From Desulfopila aestuarii DSM 18488 (GTDB lineage: Bacteria > Desulfobacterota > Desulfobulbia > Desulfobulbales > Desulfocapsaceae): DNA of 64,000 bases. The stretch lies in the NCBI RefSeq assembly GCF_900143695.1, contig NZ_FRFE01000024.1:1-64000 (forward strand), given 5' to 3'. Shown one piece after another: positions 33,943 to 43,807 of this stretch; positions within the stretch are counted from its first letter, which is position 1; the number at the start of each line of letters is the position of its first letter. A program made the translations under genes and the position numbers. Under the pieces are notes generated by a model. It was not told where the DNA came from. It saw only the letters and a program-made list of their open reading frames with translations, and searched no databases.

Positions 33943-34851
33943 TCAGGCAAAGAGTTTCATGAACACCGGCGGTACCGGGGTTTCAAAGCTGCAGAGCTCG
34001 CCGGTCTTCGGATGGGTGAAGGCCAGCACCTGGGCATGCAGGGCAAGCCGGTTGATCGGTTTCTCACCCGAACCATATTTGGTGTCACCCACCACCGGGT
34101 GTCCGAGGTCCTGCAGGTGGACCCGGATCTGGTGCTTGCGACCGGTCTCCAGGTTGAGCTGCAACAGCGTATAGCTGGAGTTCGTACGGAGCTTTTGGAA
34201 GTGGGTGATCGATTTCTGTCCGTGCTGTGGGTTCTGGGAGGAGTACACCTTCAATGCTTTGCTTTCCGTGAGCCAGGAGGTGATGGTGCCTTCGTTCTCA
34301 CTTACCTCTCCCTCGACGACCGCCACATAGGTGCGTTTGCTGATAGTCTGCTCCCAGGTCTCCTGGATCTGACGCTTAATTTTCTCGTTGCGGGCAAAAA
34401 GCAGCAGCCCGGAGGTCTCACGGTCAATCCGGTGGACAATGAAAATCTTGTTTTCGGGATCCTGAGTTTTTACATAACTACTTAAAATGGCAAATGCCGT
34501 TCTTCGTTTCTCCTTGTCGGTGGCCACGGTAAGCAGCCCGGGCGGTTTATTCACAACGATGATATCCGCATCCTCAAAAACGATCTGCAACCCCAGCATG
34601 GGTGGAGGCGTTGCGGATCGTTCCCATTGCACTTCCAGCTTCTGCCCTTTTTTTAAAAGATGGTCAAATTGGGTGACGGGCCGGCCGTTCACCAGGACCT
34701 GCCGCTCTTTGAGTACAGCTTTTAGCCGGCTGCGGCTTCTCTGGGGCAGGATACGGATGAGGTATTCCAGAAGCGGACTATCGCTGTCAACGGTGAATTT
34801 CTCGTTTTTTATCTTCCCGGCGGGGCGGGCTTTCGGCCTGGTGGTTTTCAT
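33943..34851 (-). CDS. RluA-family RNA pseudouridine synthase
   Basis: 302 residues. N-terminal S4-like RNA-binding segment (about 18-80, SRSRLKAVLKERQVLVNGRPV). The catalytic domain holds the family motif HRIDRETSGLLLFAR, whose Asp attacks the uridine, plus VNKPPGLLTV, TYVAVVEGEV and TGRKHQIRVHL. It isomerises uridine to pseudouridine in rRNA or tRNA. Which position it modifies (RluC, RluD or other) cannot be told. The N-terminus is very basic (KTTRPKARPAGKIKNEK). A small alpha/beta hydrolase gene lies upstream on the same strand. Confidence 0.9.
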   Translation of the reverse strand: MKTTRPKARPAGKIKNEKFTVDSDSPLLEYLIRILPQRSRSRLKAVLKERQVLVNGRPVTQFDHLLKKGQKLEVQWERSATPPPMLGLQIVFEDADIIVVNKPPGLLTVATDKEKRRTAFAILSSYVKTQDPENKIFIVHRIDRETSGLLLFARNEKIKRQIQETWEQTISKRTYVAVVEGEVSENEGTITSWLTESKALKVYSSQNPQHGQKSITHFQKLRTNSSYTLLQLNLETGRKHQIRVHLQDLGHPVVGDTKYGSGEKPINRLALHAQVLAFTHPKTGELCSFETPVPPVFMKLFA

Positions 34852-34902
34852 AACGTGTGTCTCAAAAAAATAGTGTTGGGAGCTGTATGGTTGGTGTTGC
34901 TC

Positions 34903-35376
34903 TCATTGGTCGAAAAGCAGTTCCTGCCAGGGAATGGCATAAAATGCATGGTGCAGCATATGATCGTCCTCAACCAGCTGCTCTTTCAGGTTGGCAAAAG
35001 TTTTTCGGGCCAGCGGCAGCACCAGATTGGGTGGCGTGACGACATCCTGTTTACCGATCACCAGCAGAGTGGGCACATTCAGTAGCGTTTGCGGCGGAGT
35101 GTAATCGCCAAAATTCAGGGCCGGCGCGAGCAGTATCAACTGCTGTACCCGCTCAGGGTGAGCGATGGCAAAACAGGTGGCCATCAACCCGCCAAAGCTT
35201 GAACCGATCAGGGTGAGATTTTGGTGGTTGGCCGAAAGCGTTGCAAACTGGTGGAGCCGTTCCTTAAGGTCACCTGAAAAATCAGGGCATAATACCTGTG
35301 GAAATTTTTCCGAAAAGTAGCGGCCCTTGGCACCTTGGCCTGACGAATCGAGGCCATGGAGAAAAAAAATGCTCAT
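34903..35376 (-). CDS. small alpha/beta hydrolase (YqiA-like)
   Basis: 157 residues, a compact alpha/beta hydrolase without a lid. It opens with the oxyanion motif FFLHGLDSS. The nucleophile is S60 in GSSFGG, the acid is the Asp of GKQD, and the His is in EDDHMLHH. The family includes esterases of unclear substrate such as E. coli YqiA. It precedes the pseudouridine synthase by 51 bases on the same strand and may be co-transcribed with it. Confidence 0.8.
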   Translation of the reverse strand: MSIFFLHGLDSSGQGAKGRYFSEKFPQVLCPDFSGDLKERLHQFATLSANHQNLTLIGSSFGGLMATCFAIAHPERVQQLILLAPALNFGDYTPPQTLLNVPTLLVIGKQDVVTPPNLVLPLARKTFANLKEQLVEDDHMLHHAFYAIPWQELLFDQ

Positions 35377-35617
35377 CTGTCGTATCCTATCTGCTTGTTG
35401 TTCCGGTGGTTGCGGCAGTCAGCACCCTGCCGGTAACAGGTCAATCATTGTGGTGCCGATCAACGGTCTTGTCAACGGCTTATTTGCTGGCACCCTGACG
35501 GCAGCTCATAGCATGGTCAGAAGAGAAGACAGTTTTTTATGGATGGGCTATGATGGGCCGACTTGAATATTGAAGAACTTTTGATGATCAAAAACACATT
35601 ACCATGAGGTTGAGACT

Positions 35618-36061
35618 ATGCGCTATTCAATGGCACAACCCGGCCGGATTTTTGTCCTGCGCCTGGAAGATGGAGAGATCGTCCATGAAGTGATCGAGCG
35701 GTTTGCAGTAGAGCAGCAGATCGAGGCGGCTTCACTTGTTATTGTCGGCGGAGCCGATGACGGCAGCCGACTGGTAGTGGGGCCGGCCGAGGATCGCGGC
35801 CTACCACTTTCACCCATGAAGCTGCAGCTGGAACACGCCCATGAGGTTACCGGTACCGGTACGCTTTTTCGAGATGAGGAAGGGACACCCTTGCTGCACA
35901 TGCACATGGCCTGCGGCCGGGAAAAAGAGACCATCACCGGTTGTATTCGCGAAGGCGTGCGGGTCTGGCATGTGATGGAAGTGATTATCCATGAACTGAC
36001 CGGCTCGACCGCCCGAAGGCTGGTGGAGGAACCGTTAGGGTTGAAGCTGCTCAGGCCGTAA
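35618..36061 (+). CDS. PPC (DUF296)-domain protein
   Basis: 147 residues. The single PPC domain shows FVLRLEDGEIVHEVIERFA near the start, then EHAHEVTGTGTLF, LLHMHMACG and HVMEVIIHELTG. In plants the domain accompanies AT-hook DNA-binding proteins; bacterial stand-alone forms are trimeric, metal-binding and of unknown role. The usual GGHL metal segment is replaced by TGCIREG here, so the metal site may differ. GAGG precedes the ATG. It converges with the neighbouring hybrid kinase, 8 bases between stops. Confidence 0.8.
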   Translation: MRYSMAQPGRIFVLRLEDGEIVHEVIERFAVEQQIEAASLVIVGGADDGSRLVVGPAEDRGLPLSPMKLQLEHAHEVTGTGTLFRDEEGTPLLHMHMACGREKETITGCIREGVRVWHVMEVIIHELTGSTARRLVEEPLGLKLLRP

Positions 36062-36069
36062 CCAGATTG

Positions 36070-38451
36070 TCAGCGAGAGCGCTGCTGTAATGAGTGTCTG
36101 GCAGCGGTAACCTTGCGGAGAACGGATACCAGTACGTCTGGGTTGATCGGTTTGCTGACATAATCATCCATGCCCGAGGCCAGAAACGTCTCCCTGTCAC
36201 CGGTCATGGCATAGGCGGTCATAGCCACTATGGGTATTCCGGCACAATCACGGTATTCGGGATCAGTGCGCAGGATGCGGGTGACTTCAATCCCATTCAT
36301 GAGCGGCATCTGGATGTCGATCAGCAGGGCGTCAAAATGGGGCATGACCCGCAGTATCTCCAAAACCTCCCTGCCATTTTTTGCTGTATGGACCTGATGA
36401 CCGAGATTGCCCAGTACCTTTGAGACCACCAGCTGGCTGATACTGTCGTCTTCCGCCAGCAGGATTCTGAGGTTGTCGTTCACCCCATTGCTTGAAGTGG
36501 GCCCGGTCCGCTGTTGCAGTGGCCTGGGGGAGATGGCAAAGGGCAGGGAGAAGTAAAACGCGGTTCCTTTCCCTTCCTGGCTGTTGATGGACATATTGCC
36601 GCCGAGGAGTGAGACGAGATGTCTGGAGATGGCAAGTCCCAGGCCGGCGCCCTGGTATTTGCGGGTGAGGTTATTTTCCACCTGAATAAAGGCGTTGAAC
36701 AGGGCGGAGATTTTTTCATCGGCAATGCCGATACCGGTGTCGATGACGGAAAAAAGCAGCTTCCGTTGGTCTGGCTTGGTTTCAGGAAGGGCAGATACAT
36801 CGACGGTAACACTGCCTTTATCCGTAAATTTTAAGGCGTTACCGACCAGATTGGTCAAGATCTGCTGGAGGCGGGTGACGTCGCCTATCATATAGGTCGG
36901 TACTTCAGGTGAGAGATTGATGGAGAGGGTGATACCTTTTTCCATAAATGCCGGTTTAAAAAGGGCTTCAAGCGAATGCATCGACTCTTGTATATTGAAG
37001 ATGACCGGCTGGATCTTCAGCATACCTGCTTCGACCTGGGAAAGATCGAGGATATCACCAAGCAGCCGGGTTAACCGTTCCGAGGCTTGCAGGGCGTTGT
37101 CAACGTAGTCCTTGAGCGACGGGGGGAGTGGTTCAGATTGCATCAGCTGGAGCATACCCATGATGCCGTTGAGCGGGGTACGGATCTCATGGCTCATGTT
37201 GGCCAGGAACTCGGACTTGTGTTTCGAGGCCATTTCCGCCTTGTGTTTGGCCTGCAGCAATTCGCGTTCCACTCGTTTTCGGCGGGTAATGTCACGGACA
37301 ACGTTGAAGGCCATGAGCTCGCCACCAATTATTGCCCCGCTTGACTGTACTTCCGCATCATAGATGGTGCCGTCCCTGCGGCGATGGCGGGTTTCAAAAA
37401 AGTGATCAAGGGTGGCCTGGTCAAGTGGCGACTGACGAATATCTTCTTCCGAGTGAATGATTTCCCAGTCCCAGATATGGAGATTTGTCATCTCTTCCGG
37501 CGTATAACCCAGCATATCGGCAAAGCGCTTGTTGGCTTCAATGACCTTATGGTTTCGGTCGGTAATGACAATGCCGTCACCGCTTTTGGCCATGAGGATC
37601 TTGCGGCGCTTGGCCTCCTGCAGCAGACGGTTTCTGGTGATCTCACGGTCGGACATGTCCCGTAAGGCGGTGATCCGGATTTTCCTGCCGTCGAGGTCCT
37701 CCGTCATTCTGGCCTGGATCTGACAAGGAAAACTGGAGCCATCTTTCCTGAGGGCAATAACCTCATAGGGTGCTTCTTCGCCAGCAGCCATTTTGGCGAT
37801 GACCGTGGGCCGGTCGTCGGGATGAATCCAGTCTGTCCCTGGGTGCCCCTGCGCCTCGTCGTCGGTGTAGCCGAACATCTTTTCGGCGGTTTTGTTCTGA
37901 CCGATACAGATGCCGTTTTCCGAGAGAAAGATAGCCTCGAAGGTGGCATCGGAGAGCTGGCGGTATTTTTCGCTCAGTTCCTTGAGGTTACTCCGGATAC
38001 TTCGTTCTTCAGTGATATCGGTAAAGGTGAGAATGACCGCCGAGGGTTGTGAAATGCCCGGAGTGAAAAGAGGATGACAGCGCAGGTTGATCCAGATGGA
38101 CGGTCGGTTCGAACGGCGAAGGCAGATGATGCTGTTGTCGGTTTGTTTTCCTGTCTCAAAGCAGGTGGTGGCAGGTGACTGGGAAAGGGGGGTGACTGTT
38201 TCGTTTTCATCCAGGACGTACCAGTCTCCTGATGAAAGCAGACTATGTATATCGAGACCCGGTCGCAGTTGAAATGTTGATGCGGCGAGTCGATTGCAGT
38301 AAACAACTTTTCCTGCAGCTGACTGGACAACAAAACCTATGTCAACCGAGTCCAGGACGGGAATGAGATTATCGTCCAGAACAAACGAGTTGTCTTTGCC
38401 GTTGTAACGGCATAAAGAACTCCAGCTGTCATGGAAAATGTCCTGACTCAT
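36070..38451 (-). CDS. cytoplasmic PAS hybrid histidine kinase with one receiver
   Basis: 793 residues, no membrane segments. Three PAS domains (about 30-155, 165-285, 290-410; the motifs [12 protein letters not shown] and GYTPEEMTN are typical), HisKA ([16 protein letters not shown] at about 420), HATPase ([19 protein letters not shown]), and a C-terminal receiver ([23 protein letters not shown]). No HPt is attached, so signal output needs a separate phosphotransfer protein or response regulator, and none is adjacent. The last PAS is followed by a PAC motif ([14 protein letters not shown]). Confidence 0.9.
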   Translation of the reverse strand: MSQDIFHDSWSSLCRYNGKDNSFVLDDNLIPVLDSVDIGFVVQSAAGKVVYCNRLAASTFQLRPGLDIHSLLSSGDWYVLDENETVTPLSQSPATTCFETGKQTDNSIICLRRSNRPSIWINLRCHPLFTPGISQPSAVILTFTDITEERSIRSNLKELSEKYRQLSDATFEAIFLSENGICIGQNKTAEKMFGYTDDEAQGHPGTDWIHPDDRPTVIAKMAAGEEAPYEVIALRKDGSSFPCQIQARMTEDLDGRKIRITALRDMSDREITRNRLLQEAKRRKILMAKSGDGIVITDRNHKVIEANKRFADMLGYTPEEMTNLHIWDWEIIHSEEDIRQSPLDQATLDHFFETRHRRRDGTIYDAEVQSSGAIIGGELMAFNVVRDITRRKRVERELLQAKHKAEMASKHKSEFLANMSHEIRTPLNGIMGMLQLMQSEPLPPSLKDYVDNALQASERLTRLLGDILDLSQVEAGMLKIQPVIFNIQESMHSLEALFKPAFMEKGITLSINLSPEVPTYMIGDVTRLQQILTNLVGNALKFTDKGSVTVDVSALPETKPDQRKLLFSVIDTGIGIADEKISALFNAFIQVENNLTRKYQGAGLGLAISRHLVSLLGGNMSINSQEGKGTAFYFSLPFAISPRPLQQRTGPTSSNGVNDNLRILLAEDDSISQLVVSKVLGNLGHQVHTAKNGREVLEILRVMPHFDALLIDIQMPLMNGIEVTRILRTDPEYRDCAGIPIVAMTAYAMTGDRETFLASGMDDYVSKPINPDVLVSVLRKVTAARHSLQQRSR

Positions 38452-38738
38452 GTGGGGTCACCGGTCTTTTCGGTAGAGAAGTGAGAGGGACCATCCTGTT
38501 TGCCTTTTGCATCGGCATTGGCGTTGCCGATACGCTCTGCCGGACAAACAGTTGATTTAGAATACTGCAATCGTATAGCGAGAAGCAACAGTTACATTGC
38601 GTCTGACAGAATGGGTGGCTATTATCTTCACCGGACAACAGTGAGATGAAATTATTGTCATGACAGTTGAATCGAGCTGTTGAGGTTGTTGATGCCTCTC
38701 TTTTGTTTTCGGAAGGCTACATTTTTTTCACACGTGAG

Positions 38739-39455
38739 ATGGATATGGTGATCCGACAACGGGAGAAAGATCCCCTTGGGGCAATGATGCTCGACTATCT
38801 GCAGGGACAGCTGGATGTCAGTGTGGAAGTGGAATCGACAACGCTGGAAATGGCCTGTATGAGCGGAGCGGTGATGTTCCGGGGATATGAGCAGATGGAC
38901 GAACTGGAGCGAACAGGTCTCGACTGCTGTCAGGGAACAGTGCTCGATGTGGGAGGTGGCAGCGGCTGCCACAGTCTCTGGCTTCAGGAACATGGTTTGG
39001 AGGTGGACACGCTGGATGTCTCGCCGGGCTGCATCGAGGTTATGCGGCGGCGCGGGGTGCAGCATCCGCTGCATTGCAACTTCTTCTCCCATGGCGGTAC
39101 AAAATACACCACCATCCTCATGCTCATGAACGGCCTGGGTATCTGCGGTACGCTGGAACGGCTTGGACCGCTGCTCCGGCATGCGAAAAAATTACTTGCT
39201 CCTGGTGGAAATCTCATTGCCGATTCAACAGATCTGACCCCGCTCTTGCGTGGAAAACGGGTGAGCCGGCGTGATGGCCAGTATCTTGGGGAAACCATTT
39301 TTGTCATGAAATACAACGAGATCGTTTCAGAGCCCTTTCCCTGGCTCTATATCGATTTTGCTATGATGCAAACAATTGCGGGATTTAACGGTATGCAATG
39401 TGAACAGCTTATAACGTTTCCCGACGGCCGCTATCTTATGCGGATCTATGAGTGA
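38739..39455 (+). CDS. class I SAM-dependent methyltransferase
   Basis: 238 residues from the ATG at 38739 (start not certain; an upstream TTG extends the frame). The SAM-binding glycine loop is VLDVGGGSGCHSLWLQ, followed by the acidic end of beta 2 in VDTLDVSPGCIEVM and the later GGNLIADSTD. The first 70 residues (DPLGAMMLDYLQGQL ... VMFRGYEQM) are a helical cap. Substrate unknown. The stop overlaps the start of the PAS-phosphatase gene by 8 bases, so the two are translationally coupled. That pairing hints at a role in signalling or protein modification. Confidence 0.82.
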   Translation: MDMVIRQREKDPLGAMMLDYLQGQLDVSVEVESTTLEMACMSGAVMFRGYEQMDELERTGLDCCQGTVLDVGGGSGCHSLWLQEHGLEVDTLDVSPGCIEVMRRRGVQHPLHCNFFSHGGTKYTTILMLMNGLGICGTLERLGPLLRHAKKLLAPGGNLIADSTDLTPLLRGKRVSRRDGQYLGETIFVMKYNEIVSEPFPWLYIDFAMMQTIAGFNGMQCEQLITFPDGRYLMRIYE

Positions 39456-41127
39456 GCAATATGGAGTTACTATGCTAAGCGATCAGGAAAAAACACGCGA
39501 AGAGTTGCTGGCAGAAGTCGCTTCGTTGCGAAAACGGCTGGCCAACGCAGAGTTGGAATTGTTTTCATTTGAAAAGCAGTGTGAGGAGCGTAACCGTGAC
39601 CTCGCCCGAGAGTGTGCCGAGCACCGGAAAGCTGTTCAGGCGCTGGAAATGTCGAGGCTGATCGTGGAGCGTAGTCCCGTTATTCTCTTTCGCCGGATCG
39701 CCGGGGAAAACCCGCATCTTGAGTATATATCGGAAAATGTCCGTCAGTTTGGCTATTCGCCCGAGGATTTTTTTTCAGGTGCTATTCATTTCAAGGATGT
39801 CGTCCACCCGGACGACCAGGTGCGGGTGGGGGAGGAGATCCGTCGTTATGCCAAAGAGGACGTGGAAGAGTATACCATGCACTATCGATGCATAACCAAA
39901 GATGGCGATGTACGCTGGATCGAGGATCAAACCTCGGTTATTCGTGATGCGGATGGGTGCAAAACCCACAATCAAGGTGTTCTGTTTGATATTACCGACC
40001 GCCGCCTCGCGGAAGAGGCGCTCAGGAAAAGCGAGGAAAAATATCGTCGGATTGTTGAAACCGCCGCCGAGGGTTTTGTGCTCATGAATGAAGACCTTAT
40101 CATTGTCGATGTCAACGACGCCTATTGCCGGAACACCGGCTATTCCCGTGAAGAACTGATCGGTACGAGCTCTTTTGACCGTGGCACAGAAGAGTTCCGC
40201 GAGTTCATGTTACAGAACAGAGATACCCTGTTGAATCAAGAATATCGGGAGTTTGAAGGCGAAGGGTATGGCAAGGACGGCAGGCGCATTCCTTTCCTTG
40301 TGCACGGTAATACCTTAAGAAACGACCAAGGGGAGATTATTGGTCACATGGCCTTCATCACCGATATGACCGAGCACAAGAAGGCGTTGCGATTGGCCGG
40401 TGAGGTGCAGAAAAGTCTGCTTCCCCAGGAGAAACCCCAGGTCAGAGGGCTTGATATCGCGGGAAGAAACGTCTCCTGCGATGAGATCGGCGGTGACTAT
40501 TTCGACTTTATCTGGCAGCGCGATTCACACCAGGGACCGTTCAATGTGGTGGTGGGGGATATCTCCGGCCACGGAGTCGATTCTGCCCTGCTCATGACCA
40601 CGGCCCGCGCGTTTTTACGGATGCGGGCTTCGCAGCCGGGGACCATCTCCGAGATCATCTCGGCCATGAACAGCCAGTTGGCGAGAGATGTGCTCGACTC
40701 GGGCCGGTTCATGACCCTCTTTTATCTCTCCATCGACCCTGAACATCGGCGCCTGGACTGGGTGCGGGCAGGTCACGATCCTGCGCTGCTTTACGATCCG
40801 GTCCAAGACGAGTTTACAGAATTAAAGGGCGAGGGTATTGCGCTGGGGGTTGTCGACGAAGTGAACTATCATGAGCATCGTCGTGAGCATTTGGCCAACG
40901 GCCAGATCATTGCTATCGGCACTGATGGCATCTGGGAGGCCTTCAATATTCAGGGGGAGATGTACGGTAAAAATCGTCTGCGTGAGTGTATTCGTGCCAA
41001 TGCGATGCGCAGCGCTGCGGAAATTCTGGGCGCTGTATATGAGGAGTTGCGACGGTTCACCCTGGGGCGCAAAACCGAGGATGACATCACCCTGGTGGTA
41101 ATTAAGGTCGATGGTCTTGAGCCCTGA
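39448..41127 (+). CDS. PAS-domain SpoIIE/RsbU-type PP2C phosphatase
   Basis: 559 residues, cytoplasmic. A coiled coil (about 10-65) is followed by PAS 1 (about 70-190, with the PAC motif QGVLFDITDRR), PAS 2 (about 200-315) and a PP2C-like SpoIIE domain (about 320-555; DEIGGDYFDF, VGDISGHGVDSAL, GTDGIWEAF, KTEDDITLVV). The metal-binding Asp residues are all visible. RsbU-type enzymes dephosphorylate anti-anti-sigma proteins in partner-switching control. No STAS or anti-sigma kinase gene is next to it, so the target must be elsewhere. It is coupled to the methyltransferase gene. Confidence 0.9.
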   Translation: MSEQYGVTMLSDQEKTREELLAEVASLRKRLANAELELFSFEKQCEERNRDLARECAEHRKAVQALEMSRLIVERSPVILFRRIAGENPHLEYISENVRQFGYSPEDFFSGAIHFKDVVHPDDQVRVGEEIRRYAKEDVEEYTMHYRCITKDGDVRWIEDQTSVIRDADGCKTHNQGVLFDITDRRLAEEALRKSEEKYRRIVETAAEGFVLMNEDLIIVDVNDAYCRNTGYSREELIGTSSFDRGTEEFREFMLQNRDTLLNQEYREFEGEGYGKDGRRIPFLVHGNTLRNDQGEIIGHMAFITDMTEHKKALRLAGEVQKSLLPQEKPQVRGLDIAGRNVSCDEIGGDYFDFIWQRDSHQGPFNVVVGDISGHGVDSALLMTTARAFLRMRASQPGTISEIISAMNSQLARDVLDSGRFMTLFYLSIDPEHRRLDWVRAGHDPALLYDPVQDEFTELKGEGIALGVVDEVNYHEHRREHLANGQIIAIGTDGIWEAFNIQGEMYGKNRLRECIRANAMRSAAEILGAVYEELRRFTLGRKTEDDITLVVIKVDGLEP

Positions 41128-41166
41128 AAAATGTACTTTTTAGAGGCATGACAGGACTTGTTTGAC

Positions 41167-42504
41167 CTAATCGTCCCTTGTCTTTCTTGCCGCCTCTTTA
41201 TTGGCGGTCGCCATCTCTTTAGCTGTTACTGAATCGTTGTATCTATCAAACAGCTTTTTGGCACAGTCCGGACAGATGGAGTGGCTGAATTCTGCTTCCG
41301 AATGATGGCGGATATAGGTCTCTATCCGGTTCCAGTAACCTGAATCGTCACGGATCTTCTTGCAGGATGAACAGATAGGCAAAAATCCGCGCAGGGTTTT
41401 CACCTCGGAAAGGGCCTTACGGAGCGAATCGTTCAAGTGAATGATCTTGGCCAAAAAAAGCAGAACACAGGCCATGAAGATGATCAGAAATACAATCTCC
41501 TTGAGATACTTGTGAAAAACGTCTCCAAGGGTAAAGGCACCGAAATCCTGGTAGGGCCCAGTCCGTAATTCCTTAAAAAGTTCATGAACGCCCTGATAGT
41601 TGAGGGGTGGTGTCCATCTGGCATATTTCCCAGTTACTGCTGCCGGACTGCCCGGCTTCATCGTGAGCAGGGCGACAATTACCTTCTCGACGACGGTCTC
41701 ATCGGTGTGCTGCAGCCGTGCCAGCGGCCATTCTGGATAAAGTTGGGTAGAAAGCAGGTAGGGAAAGTCCGGTACCTTCTGCTGGTTGAGAATTTTCAAA
41801 TCTGCCAGCTTAATTCGTCCTTCCTTCACCATGTTTTCAAGAACGTGAGTGCGGACGGTTCCCGCATCCACCTCACGGTTGAGCACTTTGTAGACAATTT
41901 CATCATGGGGAAGCCCGTTAAACAGTAATTTGGCAAAGTCATGCTGAGGATTTATCCCAGCTCGTTTCAGTGTCTGCCAAGCCACAAGATATCCTCCAAG
42001 CGAATTGGCCCCAACCGCCAGAAATGTCTTGCCCCGAAGGTCAGAAAGATCGTTGATGTCACCCCGGTCGCTGCGGGTAAAAATCACCCCGCCAAACTCT
42101 TTGAAGGGGTGCCCATCAATGGAAACCACCATGGTCAAAATCCTGGTGACCCCGAAATTTGCCTCAAGCGTCACGTAATGGGCAGTATTGGTCAGCACGA
42201 AATCAATGGTTTTTTCGGTGACAGCCCGATCTATCTCCGGATAATTCATCGGTACCATCTGGAAACGATAGCCGGGTATAGCCACATTTAGATACTCGGC
42301 TGTGGGCGCCCATTGTGTCCTGGTCTGTTCGGCGGTACGAAAACTCAATACTCCAATTTTTATTGGCACCGGTTCCGCGGCCAGGTTGAAGGGCGCCCAC
42401 ACTGCCATGAGCAAGGCCAGTACCGATGTTGTGAAAAGGTATATGTTTTTTCGAGTGGATTCGAAAAAAGGCTCGAGAACCACTTTTATCATGTTGTGAT
42501 ACAT
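41167..42504 (-). CDS. PhnD-like periplasmic sensor with membrane helix and four-Cys cytoplasmic tail
   Basis: 445 residues. Signal/anchor helix (about 20-42), PhnD-like domain (about 45-315; IKIGVLSFRTAEQTRTQWAP, DFVLTNTAHYVTLE, DAGTVRTHVLENM), a second membrane helix (about 345-365), then a short cytoplasmic region of about 75 residues with CSSCKKIRDDSGYW and, 35 residues on, ICPDCAKKLF. The tail is a paired CxxC unit I recall at the ends of many Desulfobacterota signalling proteins; it has no name known to me and may bind metal. The sensor half is plainly paralogous to the kinase at 30329-33781, yet there is no kinase here. The start is uncertain (ATG 42492 also possible). Confidence 0.8.
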   Translation of the reverse strand: MYHNMIKVVLEPFFESTRKNIYLFTTSVLALLMAVWAPFNLAAEPVPIKIGVLSFRTAEQTRTQWAPTAEYLNVAIPGYRFQMVPMNYPEIDRAVTEKTIDFVLTNTAHYVTLEANFGVTRILTMVVSIDGHPFKEFGGVIFTRSDRGDINDLSDLRGKTFLAVGANSLGGYLVAWQTLKRAGINPQHDFAKLLFNGLPHDEIVYKVLNREVDAGTVRTHVLENMVKEGRIKLADLKILNQQKVPDFPYLLSTQLYPEWPLARLQHTDETVVEKVIVALLTMKPGSPAAVTGKYARWTPPLNYQGVHELFKELRTGPYQDFGAFTLGDVFHKYLKEIVFLIIFMACVLLFLAKIIHLNDSLRKALSEVKTLRGFLPICSSCKKIRDDSGYWNRIETYIRHHSEAEFSHSICPDCAKKLFDRYNDSVTAKEMATANKEAARKTRDD

Positions 42505-42893
42505 TGGATGAATGTTGTCATCGTAAGATGTTGAGATTTTTCTCAGCTTCTTCTGTCGTTTTCATGTAAAGGGCTGCTTAGCTATCAGCCAAGGCTGTCC
42601 AATGGTACGTTTCCCTTGTTACATCATCTGTTTTTTTCTTTTGCTCATTTCATCATACAGGATAGCGAACTGTTTTCGGTAGGCAGGAACCGTAAATAGT
42701 CACAAGTTTTTTTGGAGATAGAGTTTTCCTGTCCCTTCGTGTCATGTTGCTTAACTATAGATAGAAAAACTATTGAGGTATACATGCCAGCATGATATCA
42801 TGAATATAACGTAAAAACGAATAGATAGGCGATATATGTGCTAGGGAGCATTGTATATTCAATAATATCGAAGTGTTACGTAATGGTGGCGGC
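42505..42893. other. divergent intergenic region
   Basis: About 390 bases, AT-rich, between the PhnD-like sensor and the PilZ-like gene. No gene or strong repeat seen; the promoters of both genes must lie here. Confidence 0.4.
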
Positions 42894-43802
42894 ATGGCTC
42901 TGATGGTTGCAGAACATACTGAAGTAACTAGAAATATCAGCATTTTTTTCCCTGGGGGCTGTTTCCCTCAAGATGGTGACTTCTCATCTGGCGATGCTTC
43001 GGAGTATTTGACCGAAAAATCGGAGATTCTGCCCTATCTGCAGACACTGCTTTTTGAAGAACGTCTGGTAGGTGTGCAGATCGAACACCAGACCCGACAT
43101 TTCTATACCTCTCTCGTTGATGAACTGCCCGACTTGGTCCAATTAAATGATGTGATCAGTGTTGATCCGGACCATGAGCCGGGGGCGTATCTGAAAAAAC
43201 TTTCGCACATAAACCTGGCGCCACTGGAACCGGTTGCCGGCAATCTTTTGATACGTCAGAGTAAATTCATGGTGCTGGAGTTTTATACCGGCACAACCTC
43301 GGTTGAGCTGGGCACCTTTTTCATCAAAATCGCTCAGAAGCGCGGCGAGCAGGTGGTACAGTGCGCATTTCCGATATTGGCCAGAATTACGCGAAATGCC
43401 AGGCCATTTCGGGCGAAAACCCATAAGGACTACCAGTCGTTTATCAAAATTCTTATTGGACCAAGAGAGTTTCTGCAACAGGAGTTCTCATTGATTGATC
43501 TGAGTGCCAGGGGGCTTGCATTTGGCAGTGATGTTCCCCTTGAAGCTATTTCTATGGGCTCTCGTCTCAAAGTTGCTGTTGATTGTCGCTCATCTGAACC
43601 TATTGAAGTGAATGCTGTCGTCCGGCATCTGGCCAGAGCTCGAAAACATAACAAGGCCACCTATGTCTGTGGTATTGAATTTGATCTTGAAACGCGTGCA
43701 CTCGCCGCGATGATCGAACAGAAGTTCACAGTCCTGCAGCGAACATTTATCAGGGCCTTACGGGAAGAAACCGAAGGGCTGGGTGTTGAACTGAAGTTAT
43801 AG
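42894..43802 (+). CDS. PilZ-like (YcgR-type) protein
   Basis: 302 residues. The C-terminal 110 residues look like a PilZ domain: EFSLIDLSARGLAFGSD carries the D/N-x-S-x-x-G motif, followed by GSRLKVAV and a later HLARARKHNKATYVCGIEF. The N-terminal half (about 45-165, LPYLQTLLFEERLVGVQIEH) resembles the YcgR N-domain. PilZ domains bind c-di-GMP through RxxxR plus DxSxxG. An arginine-rich stretch before the domain (ARITRNARPFRAK) could serve, but the spacing is not clean. It may link c-di-GMP to motility, in keeping with the HD-GYP gene in this window. The start (ATG 42894 or GTG 42873) is uncertain. Confidence 0.65.
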   Translation: MALMVAEHTEVTRNISIFFPGGCFPQDGDFSSGDASEYLTEKSEILPYLQTLLFEERLVGVQIEHQTRHFYTSLVDELPDLVQLNDVISVDPDHEPGAYLKKLSHINLAPLEPVAGNLLIRQSKFMVLEFYTGTTSVELGTFFIKIAQKRGEQVVQCAFPILARITRNARPFRAKTHKDYQSFIKILIGPREFLQQEFSLIDLSARGLAFGSDVPLEAISMGSRLKVAVDCRSSEPIEVNAVVRHLARARKHNKATYVCGIEFDLETRALAAMIEQKFTVLQRTFIRALREETEGLGVELKL

Positions 43803-43807
43803 GGTCA

